A stretch of DNA of 64,000 nucleotides from CAWBAT01 sp046331665 (GCA_046331665.1 JAXLQK010000021.1:58633-122632), one strand, 5' to 3'. Shown: positions 42,566 to 51,362, counted from the stretch's first letter. The notes: a model not told the origin generated them from the sequence alone. A program made the numbers and translations.

Positions 42566-43546
42566 CTAGAGCTTGACCCTCCGTAATTCCTCGGCGGCCG
42601 TTTCCGGAAATAGCGAGTTGTAGTAGACCTCTTTGAGGCTGTAAGACTTTGACTTGGAAGCAACAATGGGCAGAATCTCAAAATGCCAGTGGTAGTCATC
42701 CTCAAGTGTTTCCCAATTTCCCATCCGCTCCGATTTAGGAGGAAGGCTCGGGGCGGTATGAAGCACCAGATGATACGCGCTGGTCACCGCTTCCAACCGT
42801 TGCAGGACAGATTTGAGGAGGCGCGCACATTGCAGTTGTTTGTCCCAGGTCAACAAGCTCTGTTCAAAAGAAGGGCTGTGCTGAATGGGGAGGAGCCAGG
42901 TTTCATAAGGCACGCGCGAAGCGAAAGGGCAAAATGCCGCAAACTGATCGTTGGTCTCAACAACCCGCACTTGCTGTTTCAGCTCTTGTTGCGCACAATC
43001 GCAGATCAGACACCGTTCTTTCATCTGAAAGTAACGTTTGGTTGACCTCAATTCATATCCGACCCGGCGAGGGATGAATGGGGTTGCGATGATCTGAGAG
43101 TGGGGATGTTCCAGATCCTGTCCTGCCAGAGTTCCTTGATTTCGGAACACATTGATATATCGAAAGCGCATGTCCTTGCGCAAATCGATCGAACGGGTGA
43201 CATAGGCCTGTAGAACGAGGGCAACATGTTCGACACTTTGCTGCGAAAGAGGCAAGTGATGATCGGGGTGTTCGATCACGATTTCGTGTGCGCCAAGATT
43301 GCGCATTTTGTCGTAAATGCCCTCCCCGGCGCGCTGCGCGTCACCTTCAATCTGATAAAGCGGCCACAGATGAGGGACGACGCGCACTTGCCAGTTGGCC
43401 TGCCCTTGCGGCAACGTGCAAATCGTCTGCGGACAATAGGATTCCTGTCCCGGACAAAGCGGGCAAACATGAATCTGCTGCCAGTGAGGTTCACCCTGCT
43501 CTTGAATGACCCAACTTTGGGTGATGGGATCTTTTCGGAGTTCCAA
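42566..43546 (-). CDS. galT: galactose-1-phosphate uridylyltransferase
   Basis: Protein of 326 residues. HIT-superfamily enzyme that swaps UMP between UDP-glucose and galactose-1-phosphate (Leloir pathway). Active-site HPHSQ at residues 147-151 with H149 as the nucleophile. The N-terminal CPLCPGQ (C28, C31) binds zinc. Further motifs: FRYINVFRNQGTLAGQ before the active site and YHWHFEILPI near the C-terminus. Start is TTG at 43546, giving MELRKDPITQSWVI, the usual GalT beginning, with GAGG upstream. No galK or galE adjacent. Bacterial members of this short type can also act on other sugar phosphates. Confidence 0.88.
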   Translation of the reverse strand: MELRKDPITQSWVIQEQGEPHWQQIHVCPLCPGQESYCPQTICTLPQGQANWQVRVVPHLWPLYQIEGDAQRAGEGIYDKMRNLGAHEIVIEHPDHHLPLSQQSVEHVALVLQAYVTRSIDLRKDMRFRYINVFRNQGTLAGQDLEHPHSQIIATPFIPRRVGYELRSTKRYFQMKERCLICDCAQQELKQQVRVVETNDQFAAFCPFASRVPYETWLLPIQHSPSFEQSLLTWDKQLQCARLLKSVLQRLEAVTSAYHLVLHTAPSLPPKSERMGNWETLEDDYHWHFEILPIVASKSKSYSLKEVYYNSLFPETAAEELRRVKL

Positions 43547-43663
43547 CGGAATGAGCCTCTAGGAGATTTTAATAACTGTCAGGCGAAGTCAGTATTGTAC
43601 CACGTTCTTTTGGTGTCCATGAAAACGTGAGTGACAAGAAGTATCGCGGCCTTCGGTGGGCGG

Positions 43664-43903
43664 CTATGCTTTGTTCTTATTCCCTTGCTCTCGAATGATG
43701 GCGCGGAGCCGATCAATTACGTTCTTCGGAAGCTCGACAGGAACTTGGTCGCGATAGAGCTGGATCGTTTGCCGCGTGGTATCGAGCACAATCCGGCAGC
43801 GTTCACAGCCTTGAAGGTGAGCCTCCAACTGATGGCAAAACTCCGCCTCGAGTTCACCATCCAGATAGAGATTCAAATCATGTAATAGATGTTTACAGTC
43901 CAT
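43664..43903 (-). CDS. zinc-finger anti-sigma factor (zf-HC2), short
   Basis: Protein of 79 residues; ATG 43903 with SD GAGGGG 5 bases upstream. The anti-sigma zinc motif is present as H-x3-C-x2-C (H in LEAHLQ, then GCERC), with the upstream DLNLYLDGEL that caps the first helix. No transmembrane helix, so it would be a soluble anti-sigma. It directly follows the ECF sigma gene (stop 43927) and presumably binds it, releasing it on redox or metal stress. A TTG at 43930 overlapping the sigma stop is an alternative start. Confidence 0.82.
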   Translation of the reverse strand: MDCKHLLHDLNLYLDGELEAEFCHQLEAHLQGCERCRIVLDTTRQTIQLYRDQVPVELPKNVIDRLRAIIREQGNKNKA

Positions 43904-43926
43904 TGATCCCCTCGGGAACCCTCTTT

Positions 43927-44559
43927 TCAAGCGTCATGCGAGTGGGGCCCTCTGTGCGGCACCGCGCCTTTTTTTCTAAAGAACCGACTGAGACTCTCCC
44001 GCAGTTCCAGTCTTGCCCTGATCAGTCGCGATTTGGCGGCAGGGACAGAGATTTTCAATACTTTGGCTACGTCAGCCATTGGCATTTTCTCCACATCCTT
44101 AAGCAGAAAAACGGTTCGGTATGGAACCGCCAGGGAACTGATCGCATCTCCCAAAATCCGTCGCGTTTCTTTGCGCGAATATAGCTTTTCTGGATTCTCA
44201 TCCCAAACGACAATGTGTTTGGGCATAAAATGATCGTCATCTTCGTAGAGTTCATCCAGGGAGACCGTTGGATGCTTGCGCCGCTTTCGCAAGCGCTGGA
44301 GCGCGGCATTCACTGCAATCTGAACAATCCAGGTAAAAAAGTTTGATTCCCCTCGAAATGTGTGGAGCTTTTCAAAGGCATTCAGAAAGGTCTCTTGCAA
44401 GACATCTTCGGCCTCAGCGGGAGATTCGACGAGCTTAAGCACAATATGATAAATCCGTTTTGCATAGAGATCGACCAGCCCAGCAAAACTCTCGAGATCC
44501 CCCGCTCTTGCCTTCGCCACAAGGGGATATTCCTTCTCGCTGTCTTTAGATTCATTCAT
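43927..44559 (-). CDS. ECF-type RNA polymerase sigma factor
   Basis: Protein of 210 residues. Region 2: IYHIVLKLVESPAEAEDVLQ with ETFLNAFEKLHTFRGE and the core-binding/-10 helix FFTWIVQIAVNAALQRLRKR. Region 4: YRTVFLLKDVEKMPMADVAK followed by the HTH VLKISVPAAKSRLIRAR. The linker between them (about residues 95-125) is longer than in many ECFs. Paired with the downstream zinc-finger anti-sigma. Divergent from the OsmC/peptide unit at 44815, an antioxidant gene, which is a plausible target; no matching promoter is claimed. Confidence 0.92.
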   Translation of the reverse strand: MNESKDSEKEYPLVAKARAGDLESFAGLVDLYAKRIYHIVLKLVESPAEAEDVLQETFLNAFEKLHTFRGESNFFTWIVQIAVNAALQRLRKRRKHPTVSLDELYEDDDHFMPKHIVVWDENPEKLYSRKETRRILGDAISSLAVPYRTVFLLKDVEKMPMADVAKVLKISVPAAKSRLIRARLELRESLSRFFRKKGAVPHRGPHSHDA

Positions 44560-44814
44560 GAAGAGAACGATTCAGGATAATTTGAACAAAATCCAATCCG
44601 CCTTAGGAAGTGATTCTATTGAATTGATTTAGAGGAGGTCAATGGGGGCCTGCCCTCTTCGCAAATTTTTCGTAAAACAGATGCCAATTGGCCGGAAATA
44701 ATTTCTGAATCTTTTTCGCATCTTCTGAATCTAAGAAGTCGTAGGTAAAAATGTCGTTTTATTTCAATTCCTTAGAGGAACATAACACTTGCGGGCATTT
44801 TCGGGAGGCAGGTT

Positions 44815-45282
44815 ATGAGCACGGCATCTCTGCCATACTACTACGAGACTGAAGTTGAATGGACTGAACAGAAAATGGGGGAGTTGGAGGCTCCGGGCTT
44901 GGTCCCCCTTCAGGTCGCTTCGCCCCCGGAGTTTCAAGGACACCAAGGGATTTGGACTCCGGAACATTACTTTGTCGCCTCTGTTAATTCCTGCTTTATG
45001 ACGACCTTCCTGGCAATTGCTCAGATGTCCAAATTGGAATTCACCCATTTTGACTCGAAAGCCATCGGGCGCCTCGACAAGGTGGAAGGGATTGGCTTCC
45101 AAATAACCAAAATAATCCTGCGCCCCAAGTTGGTGATTCGCTATCATCAAGATCTGGAAAAGGCTCGCCGGTTACTGGAGAAAGCCGAGAAGAATTGCCT
45201 GATTTCTAATTCCATCAAGTCTGATGTTACGATGGAGCCCGAGTATGTCAGAGCCGAAGATCATCATGAAGGAGAGGTCTAA
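44815..45282 (+). CDS. OsmC-family peroxiredoxin-like protein
   Basis: Protein of 155 residues with SD GGGAGGCAGG. OsmC fold with both redox cysteines: C60 in SVNSCFMTTFLAIAQ and C128 in KNCLISNSIK. These reduce organic hydroperoxides in OsmC/Ohr proteins. A W-rich N-terminus (EVEWTEQKMGELE) and EHYFVASV before the first Cys match the YhfA-like branch. A 29-codon membrane peptide gene starts 3 bases after its stop. The sigma/anti-sigma pair is divergent upstream, suggesting stress control (inference). Confidence 0.88.
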   Translation: MSTASLPYYYETEVEWTEQKMGELEAPGLVPLQVASPPEFQGHQGIWTPEHYFVASVNSCFMTTFLAIAQMSKLEFTHFDSKAIGRLDKVEGIGFQITKIILRPKLVIRYHQDLEKARRLLEKAEKNCLISNSIKSDVTMEPEYVRAEDHHEGEV

Positions 45283-45285
45283 CAC

Positions 45286-45375
45286 ATGAAAGAAGGGGCC
45301 TTCCTGATCATATTCCTCGTCGTGTGGTTTGTCTTGCAGCTGTGGGTCTTGCCAAAACTTGGAGTACCTACCTGA
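45286..45375 (+). CDS. 29-residue single-helix membrane peptide, or N-terminus of a small selenoprotein
   Basis: ATG 45286 has SD AAGGAGAGG (within the end of the OsmC gene) and codes one transmembrane helix (FLIIFLVVWFVLQLWVLP) then KLGVPT and TGA. Reading TGA (45373) as selenocysteine, the frame stays open for 31 more codons (U-FSRDCSVERPSKRP... to ...GDSASQ) and stops at TAA 45469-45471, one base before a terminator stem extends. The result, a helix followed by UxxxxC and a basic soluble tail, looks like a small thiol/selenol redox protein. Without Sec decoding it is a 29-residue peptide. Expression is likely; the Sec reading is a hypothesis. Confidence 0.55.
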   Translation: MKEGAFLIIFLVVWFVLQLWVLPKLGVPT

Positions 45376-45388
45376 TTTTCACGAGATT

Positions 45389-45400
45389 GCTCAGTTGAGC
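45389..45400 (+). promoter_or_regulatory. SECIS-like hairpin after the in-frame TGA
   Basis: GCTC (45389-45392), loop AGTT, GAGC (45397-45400), extended below an internal loop by GAG/CTC. The apical loop begins 18 bases after the TGA and has G at its second position, within the range described for bacterial SECIS elements. The stem is short, so this is only suggestive. Confidence 0.35.
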
Positions 45401-45469
45401 GTCCCTCCAAGAGGCCAATCCCGACGGTTGCACAACAGCCCAAAAATCCCGGGGACTCAGCCTCTCAAT

Positions 45470-45507
45470 AAAGCCAAGGATTAGTTGTTTCTCTCAACCT
45501 TGGCTTT
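45470..45507 (+). terminator. rho-independent terminator after the OsmC/peptide unit
   Basis: Stem AAAGCCAAGG (45470-45479) with CCTTGGCTTT (45498-45507), followed by AGTTTTTT. The stem starts inside the TAA stop (45469-45471) of the TGA-readthrough frame, but 95 bases after the TGA itself. Confidence 0.88.
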
Positions 45508-45748
45508 AGTTTTTTCCTACTCCAAATTTGTCATTTCTTATAGAGGAAGAAGTGTCACCTGGCACCTCTTGTTTCCGGGTTTGCCCCCCGACGCCAGCGG
45601 TCTCTTGAATTTCGCGAAGAGATTCACCAAAATAAACTACATCCTAACGTGAAAGGAAGTCGCGCCATGGCTGCCTCCAATAGAAATTGGCTCAAGAAAT
45701 ACCCTGCTCATCCCTTGATGCTCTGGCTTACCTTTTCGCTCTTGTTGT

Positions 45749-47320
45749 ATGCCGGTCCTGACGGCACAACATGAACACGGTTCTGGCAGAGAACTCCCTC
45801 CAAAACTCCTTGGGGGACTCGGCCAGCATTCGCACCCCATCACGACTCATAATTCTGAGGCCCAGAAATTTTTTGACCAGGGACTTGTTCTTCTTTATGG
45901 ATTCAATCGCTATGAGGCATTGCGGTCCTTCCAACAAGCGGCCAAACTGGACCCGAAAGCAGTCATGCCGTATTGGGGTATGGCCATGACCCAGGGGCCG
46001 TACATCAATATTGATTTGGATGGTGGAATTCAGATGAGCGACTCCTGCGCCAGCGTAAAGGCCGGGATGTCATTACGTACCAATGGTTCGGAGCGAGAGC
46101 AACTTTATCTGGATGCCGTCGCTTCACGCTGTCCAGACTATCGCCCGGATGATTACATCAAAGCCATGAAGGCACTAACCCAGAAATATCCGGACGATCT
46201 TGATGCGGCTACTCTCTATGCCGAGAGTCTCATGATTCCGGTGCGTTGGAAGTGGTGGCTGCCAGACGGCACGCCGGCGCAGGGGATGGAGGAAGCCGTC
46301 AAAGTTTTGGAATCGGTTCTACGACGCTCTCCTGATCATCCCGGAGCCAACCATTTCTATATTCACGCTGTGGAAATGTCACCCACTCCCGAGAGGGCAA
46401 TCCCGAGCGCCCAGCGCTTGATGGGAGTGGCACCGGCCGCAGGGCATCTCGTCCATATGCCCGCTCATATCTGGCTTATACTGGGTGATTATGACCTTGC
46501 GGCTGAGCTCAACGAACATGCCGCCGCGCGAGATCAGGAATACATGAAGGCCGCCGGAGTTATTGGCGGCTCTTATACCGGCTACTATGTTCATAATTTG
46601 CATTTCATTGCCTACGCACGACAAATGCAAGGCCGCAAAGCGGACGCGATTCGGGCGGCGGACGCCATCACGGAAGTTATGGCCCCAATGGCCAGCGAAA
46701 TGCCAATGATGGCGGATGCCTTTGTCTCAACGCCGCTGTTTGCCCTTCTCCGCCTTCAGCAGTGGGACGGGGTGCTGACCCTGAAGGCCCCTGACACAAA
46801 ACTCTACAGCTCCTTTGCCCTGTGGCATTATGGCCAAGGGATTGCCCTGGCGGCCAAAGGACTACGCCAAGAAGCTCTCCAGGAAAAAGACGCCTTCATG
46901 AAAGCACGTCTGGCGGTTCCAAAGGATTGGCTCTGGCTGAACAACCAGGCTGAAAGTATTTTAAACCTGGCTTCGGCAGTCCTGGATGCACGTTTGGCGG
47001 AGAACGATCTGGCCTCAATCCCCTATTGGGAGCAGGCAGTCCGGCTGGAAGATGGATTGGTCTATGACGAACCGCCACCATGGTATTACCCGGTTCGTGA
47101 ATCTTTAGGGGGAGCCTTGCTGCGCGCTGGAAAGGCTGGAGAGGCTGAACTTGTTTTCCGGGAAGGACTAAAACTCCGACCGCGCAATGGAAGGATGCTA
47201 TTTGGCCTTATCAAGAGTCTTGAAGCCCAGCATAAGCTGGATGCCGCAGCCTTGGTCCAAAAAGAATACGAGCAGGCATGGAAAAGAGCCGATCTAATTC
47301 TTCAAATCGAATTACTTTGA
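45749..47320 (+). CDS. TPR-repeat protein, signal peptide displaced by a frameshift
   Basis: Protein of 523 residues with degenerate TPR repeats: NSEAQKFFDQGLVLLYGFNR and EALRSFQQAAKLDP at the front, GAALLRAGKAGEAELVFREG at the end. A His-rich middle (NHFYIHAVEMS, GHLVHMPAHIW) is conserved in this family of secreted TPR proteins. The N-terminus at 45749 is not a natural start. An ATG at 45667 with SD AAAGGAAG codes a signal peptide (HPLMLWLTFSLLLYAG) in the frame one base off; a single-base change near 45752 would join it to LTAQHEHGSG. So the gene is probably 45667-47320 with one indel. Function unknown. Confidence 0.75.
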   Translation: MPVLTAQHEHGSGRELPPKLLGGLGQHSHPITTHNSEAQKFFDQGLVLLYGFNRYEALRSFQQAAKLDPKAVMPYWGMAMTQGPYINIDLDGGIQMSDSCASVKAGMSLRTNGSEREQLYLDAVASRCPDYRPDDYIKAMKALTQKYPDDLDAATLYAESLMIPVRWKWWLPDGTPAQGMEEAVKVLESVLRRSPDHPGANHFYIHAVEMSPTPERAIPSAQRLMGVAPAAGHLVHMPAHIWLILGDYDLAAELNEHAAARDQEYMKAAGVIGGSYTGYYVHNLHFIAYARQMQGRKADAIRAADAITEVMAPMASEMPMMADAFVSTPLFALLRLQQWDGVLTLKAPDTKLYSSFALWHYGQGIALAAKGLRQEALQEKDAFMKARLAVPKDWLWLNNQAESILNLASAVLDARLAENDLASIPYWEQAVRLEDGLVYDEPPPWYYPVRESLGGALLRAGKAGEAELVFREGLKLRPRNGRMLFGLIKSLEAQHKLDAAALVQKEYEQAWKRADLILQIELL

Positions 47321-47365
47321 CGAAATGCTCATTCGATCTTTGTGAATCTGGAGAGGTTGGGCTCG

Positions 47366-47923
47366 CTAATCCTGCGCGGAAGGAGCTGGCAGCGATTCTC
47401 TGGCAGGTGGCATAAGGGATCTCGGGTGTTTGAGCGGTGCCGCAGGGGCGGGATGTCTGTTTTCGCACTGTTGTTCAAACATCCGGTACATGATCTGACT
47501 CACAGCGCTGGAAGGCGAATTCCTCGTCCAGGCATCCTTACAGTCGGGCTGGATCTCGGGAGCTGGGGGTTTTTGGTAATAGGGGCGCTCACCGTTCACA
47601 AGTTCCGGCAAAATCAAAGTCGCTTCAACATAGGGCTCCAGATACCCGTCTCCCCAATAAAAGGGAGAAAAGAAGCCCGGACTAAAAATGCGATGACGGT
47701 AGTAGGCACGGGAGTAAGACGACCCGTAATAGATGCCTCTGGTTGAGTAAGAGCGGAAGCCATAACCGATGCTCCCTCCGCCATGCTTAACCCCCGCTGA
47801 TCCGTATCCTCCGTGTCCACCACCATGAAAGGATCTCCCGCCTCCAGCACTTCTTGCCTGGCTTTCCATTCGACCGACAGAAAGAATTCCTGCCATCAAA
47901 CAGAACACGATCCACCGTTTCAT
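47366..47923 (-). CDS. secreted Gly/Tyr-rich protein, unknown
   Basis: Protein of 185 residues. Signal peptide (IVFCLMAGILSVGRMESQA), then a low-complexity Gly/His/Ser/Tyr segment (GGGHGGYGSAGVKHGGGSIG, then YSTRGIYYGSSYSRAYYRHR), a short ordered part with two Cys (PDCKDAW, EQQCENR) and a Pro-rich end. Resembles Gly-rich envelope proteins of unknown role. Convergent with the TPR gene, 45 bases apart. Confidence 0.6.
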   Translation of the reverse strand: MKRWIVFCLMAGILSVGRMESQARSAGGGRSFHGGGHGGYGSAGVKHGGGSIGYGFRSYSTRGIYYGSSYSRAYYRHRIFSPGFFSPFYWGDGYLEPYVEATLILPELVNGERPYYQKPPAPEIQPDCKDAWTRNSPSSAVSQIMYRMFEQQCENRHPAPAAPLKHPRSLMPPARESLPAPSAQD

Positions 47924-48136
47924 GGTTTCCTCCCCGGGCGCTTAAGACTGCTGCGAGATCCGTTGCTCCCATTTTACTGTCAAAATTAGGTGGAAGTCTT
48001 TTTTTTTGCACCGGAGATTGAGCAACCATCCCTTTTGCTTGCCTGCGAAACGGCAGTCAATGAGCATCGGGCCTTTCTAAAACCTGGCCAATCCTGACCC
48101 TGTCCAATAAACGATATCAGCTTGACCAGCCAGCGT

Positions 48137-49318
48137 TTAGCCATAGCGCTGCCGTAAAATTGCTGCAGCCTCAACCATCGCTTTTAGCTTTTGAGTAGCG
48201 ATTTCTACGCTATTCACGGGGCGGCTGGAAAAGGTTCCAAAGCCGCAATCAGGGTTGAGAAAGACACGCTCCACCGGGACAAACTTGAGCGCCTCTTCCA
48301 CTCTTGATACGATCTCCCTCACAGCTTCCACGGCATCGGACCGTGGATTAGTCACCCCCAGACCCAATTCTTTTACTGCGGAGATTTCTTTAAAACTTAA
48401 CAGCGCTTCTAGTTCACCGGCCCGTGGCGTAGCAAACTCCAAAACCAATTGGCGGAGATTCAAGCGAGAGAGATATGGACTTAGCGGATGATAAGACCCC
48501 TTCAATAAAATCGCCTCTTGCTGACTCCAATTTCCCCGGCAGACATGCACTCCGATGCGCACATTCGTTATCCCCTCGACGACGCGATTAATCAGGTTTA
48601 CCGCAAATTCCAACTCTTCCGCGGGGTCCTTGCGCGCCGCCAGAGCCGCGCACATAAAAGTCCTGGTCTGTCCCTGGGTAAACACCAGTTCGGTCAACAC
48701 GGGTTCGTCCAATTGGATAAAATCCGCCCCCGCCTCTCGCAATTCGCAGACTTCTGACCGCAGTATGCGAACAACATCTTCAGCCAGATCCTCCTTCGTG
48801 GGGTAAATGGGGCGAGTCACTTCTTTCACCCACATAGCCCGGGTCAACAGGTAGGGGCCAGGAAGTGAAATTTTGATGGGCCGGCTCGTGTGCCGGCGCA
48901 GAAAGTGGTAATCATCTAAAGCCAGCGGAAGTCGCCGTTCAAGACGTCCCGTGCAGGTCGGATTCAAGATAGCAAACGCTGGCACGTCGAGTGTTTGCAG
49001 GATCCGTTCAAATCCGGCTTTGTCTTCGACCCACTCCAGCATCTCGGCCAAAGAAGTGAGCCTCACTCCTGTGAGCTTTTCGGCGACGAAGGAGTAGAAA
49101 TTGTCTCGCCGCTGTTCCCCGTCGGTAACGAGATCAACACCTACGGCTTCTTGAATTCGCAAGACTTCGAGGATGGCCCGATCGGCGGCATCTTCAAAAT
49201 CATCCACGGAGATTAGGCCGAGCCGCTTTTGCCGCAAGGCCCGAAGGACTTCCGAAGAGCGCGGCCAGCTGCCGACCGTCGTTACTGGAAAAAGGGGAAG
49301 GGAGGTGGCAAGCGTCAT
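48137..49318 (-). CDS. cobalamin-independent methionine synthase catalytic-domain protein (MetE core)
   Basis: Protein of 393 residues equal to the C-terminal catalytic barrel of MetE, without the N-terminal folate-binding domain, as in archaeal core-MetE proteins. Zinc ligands are complete: H258 and C260 (GVHVCRGNW), E294 (LVLEFATP), C358 (FLNPDCGFG). Substrate loops: TTVGSWPRSSEV, DGEQRRDNFYSF, IQLDEPVLTE. Transfers a methyl group to a thiol such as homocysteine; the donor for core enzymes is uncertain. Last gene of a minus-strand unit with acyl-CoA-dehydrogenase-like and PhnD-like genes. Confidence 0.85.
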   Translation of the reverse strand: MTLATSLPLFPVTTVGSWPRSSEVLRALRQKRLGLISVDDFEDAADRAILEVLRIQEAVGVDLVTDGEQRRDNFYSFVAEKLTGVRLTSLAEMLEWVEDKAGFERILQTLDVPAFAILNPTCTGRLERRLPLALDDYHFLRRHTSRPIKISLPGPYLLTRAMWVKEVTRPIYPTKEDLAEDVVRILRSEVCELREAGADFIQLDEPVLTELVFTQGQTRTFMCAALAARKDPAEELEFAVNLINRVVEGITNVRIGVHVCRGNWSQQEAILLKGSYHPLSPYLSRLNLRQLVLEFATPRAGELEALLSFKEISAVKELGLGVTNPRSDAVEAVREIVSRVEEALKFVPVERVFLNPDCGFGTFSSRPVNSVEIATQKLKAMVEAAAILRQRYG

Positions 49319-49341
49319 TCAGGATCGTCACCCCTCATGGG

Positions 49342-50166
49342 TCACTTATCGTGGTCTTCAAAGAAATGGAATTGCTGAACAGCTTCCGTCAACGCCTGAT
49401 ACCCCGTTGTCCTTCCGGGCAGCCAGGCTTTCAGTCCTTCCATATCCATCATTTTCCGATGCTCGGGATTGGCGTAGCTCATGCGGAATAGCGCTTCAAG
49501 CCAATGCGATTCACGAGCTGCGGGGAAAGTGTTCGTCACCGTAAAATTGCAATGGTCGAAGGGCTGAGTTGTTGCCAAGGAGATCAATGACTCCGGGTTG
49601 ACAGTTCCATCTGCCTGCCAGGCTTCCCAGTTAAGATCGAGTACCGCACAGGCGTCGCATTTCTCGTGTTGAAGGCAGCGTAACGCTTCCAATTCTCCCC
49701 CCACGTGGTCTCCATGCTTTCCGATCATCAGGTCGAAACGACGGACCTCTACATCCTGGTAAGGCCTTAATCCTTCGGCGGCCAACCGATGGAGTGGAAG
49801 CAAGGTCGCCTGAGGAGAATCCTTTGCTCCCATGGCCACAGCTCCGCCCCGCAAATCTTGCAAACTCCGGAAACCGCTTTGTCGCCGCACAATCCAATGG
49901 GTTACACGATCGCGATCGGTATCCCGCATGGCAATGGCACGGCAGGTCGAACCACTGCGTCGCTGCGCATCTATCCAAGCCAGGGGCGAATTCCAGGCAA
50001 TGTGAATATGACCGGAAAGTAAGGCTCCCACTTGTAATTCGTAATTCGAATAGAAGACCGTATCCATGGGACAACCTTCGGCCCTAAAAAAATCCTTAAT
50101 AATCTCCCAGATCACAACGACTTTGGGATCATACACAACAGCTCCGACAAGTATAGGGAACGCCAT
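49342..50166 (-). CDS. PhnD/SsuA/transferrin-fold binding protein without signal peptide
   Basis: Protein of 274 residues beginning MAFPILVGAVVYDPKVVVIW, so no export signal; probably cytoplasmic. Fold features: YELQVGALLSGHIHIAWNSP, LRGGAVAMGAKDSPQATLLP and ARESHWLEALFRMSYANPEH. PhnD relatives bind phosphonate; others bind sulfonates or thiamine precursors. Located 23 bases before MetE-core and 47 bases after the dehydrogenase-like gene. A soluble version in a metabolic operon may act as an enzyme or ligand sensor. No transporter genes are adjacent. Confidence 0.72.
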   Translation of the reverse strand: MAFPILVGAVVYDPKVVVIWEIIKDFFRAEGCPMDTVFYSNYELQVGALLSGHIHIAWNSPLAWIDAQRRSGSTCRAIAMRDTDRDRVTHWIVRRQSGFRSLQDLRGGAVAMGAKDSPQATLLPLHRLAAEGLRPYQDVEVRRFDLMIGKHGDHVGGELEALRCLQHEKCDACAVLDLNWEAWQADGTVNPESLISLATTQPFDHCNFTVTNTFPAARESHWLEALFRMSYANPEHRKMMDMEGLKAWLPGRTTGYQALTEAVQQFHFFEDHDK

Positions 50167-50213
50167 GCAACATCTCCTTCATTCGGGTTTCGATTGCGGA
50201 AAATTGCCCAGTG

Positions 50214-51362
50214 TCAAAACAAGTTCATACCACAGAGTGCACGGCCGACAAATTCATGCAAGACGTCTGAAGTCGGTGCCATCACGCTGGAAGCCCGCGC
50301 GTCGCGAAAATTGCGCTCCAAGCTCAGGTGTTTGCTGAATGCGGCTCCGCCGCAGGCCTGCATTCCCATATCAGTCACACGGAGACAAGCTTCGGCGCAG
50401 GAGGCCTTTGCCCCCAGAACAAAAAGCATGGCGTTCGCGGCTCTTGCTTCCAAAGCATCCAAGGCCGCCACAAGGTAGGAGCGGGCACGGTCGGTTTCAA
50501 TACGCATCTGGGCAAGTCGGGCGCGAAGGTTCGGTAAATCTGACAAACGACTGTTCAAATGATCCAATTTCGCCGAGGTCAGATGAGCGGTAGTGGCTTG
50601 GGTCGCAGCTTCCGCGATAGCGATGGAAATGGCAGCGTTCCCCAGATTAAACCACGGCAAGATCTCTAACATTCTAGGAAATCCCTGACTCGGCTCGCAT
50701 AAAGCCCGCCCCAACGGAATCTCGCAGTCATCCAAAGTCATTGGGGCACTGGCATTGCCTCGCATGCCCAGGCTATTCCAAGACCCGCTAACTCGGAGGC
50801 CGGCATCTCCCCTGCGCACCAGATAGAGAACCGTGTCGGTGGCTTCTTTCCCGCCGTCAGTTCGCGTTGAAACCACATACCCGTCAGCCTCCCCGGCTGA
50901 GGTGACCCAGGATTTTTGAGCTTGTAAGAGAATACTTCCATCCTTTTTCGCCGCTTGACTGACGGGCGCCCAAAAATGACTCCGCGACCCCTTTTCACTC
51001 CACGCCAAAGTGGATAGATGCTCGCCCTTGGCCGCCTGCCGCAGCGTATCTTCATGGTCTCGAGGATGAGCGCTGTAACAGGCACAACCGCACAGGTGCA
51101 TTAGATAGATCATTCCGGTGGAGGCACAGCAGCGCGCCACCTCTTCGAGCGAGGCACAAGCAGTGCGCATTGCTTCGCCCATCCCACCATATTCACTTCC
51201 GATCGAAAGCCCCAGGAACCCGTGCCTTGCCAGCGCGTTGACACTTTCCCGCGGGAAGCGCCCTTTTTCATCGACCTCTGCCGCCCATGGAGCAATCGTT
51301 TCTTCCGCCAAGTGACGAATTTCTTCAACAAGTGCCGATTGTTTTTCACTGAGTCGATACAT
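50214..51362 (-). CDS. acyl-CoA-dehydrogenase-fold flavoprotein, unusual active site
   Basis: Protein of 382 residues from ATG 51362 (MYRLSEKQSAL). ACAD fold: GFLGLSIGSEYGGMG in the N-domain, LSTLAWSEKGSRSHFWAP and QKSWVTSAGEADGYVV around the flavin, and MGMQACGGAAFSKHLSLERN in the C-domain. The usual catalytic Glu segment (YEGTSE-like) reads VMAPTSDVL instead, so the common base is missing. It may rely on another Glu, or work as a flavin monooxygenase like the SfnB/DszC branch. Linked to PhnD-like and MetE-core genes, which points to sulfur-compound use (inference). Confidence 0.78.
   Translation of the reverse strand: MYRLSEKQSALVEEIRHLAEETIAPWAAEVDEKGRFPRESVNALARHGFLGLSIGSEYGGMGEAMRTACASLEEVARCCASTGMIYLMHLCGCACYSAHPRDHEDTLRQAAKGEHLSTLAWSEKGSRSHFWAPVSQAAKKDGSILLQAQKSWVTSAGEADGYVVSTRTDGGKEATDTVLYLVRRGDAGLRVSGSWNSLGMRGNASAPMTLDDCEIPLGRALCEPSQGFPRMLEILPWFNLGNAAISIAIAEAATQATTAHLTSAKLDHLNSRLSDLPNLRARLAQMRIETDRARSYLVAALDALEARAANAMLFVLGAKASCAEACLRVTDMGMQACGGAAFSKHLSLERNFRDARASSVMAPTSDVLHEFVGRALCGMNLF

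Noticed and set aside
42340..42705. Minus-strand 121-codon frame upstream of and overlapping the GalT end
   Set aside because: Overlaps GalT in a different frame, has no SD and no resemblance to known proteins.
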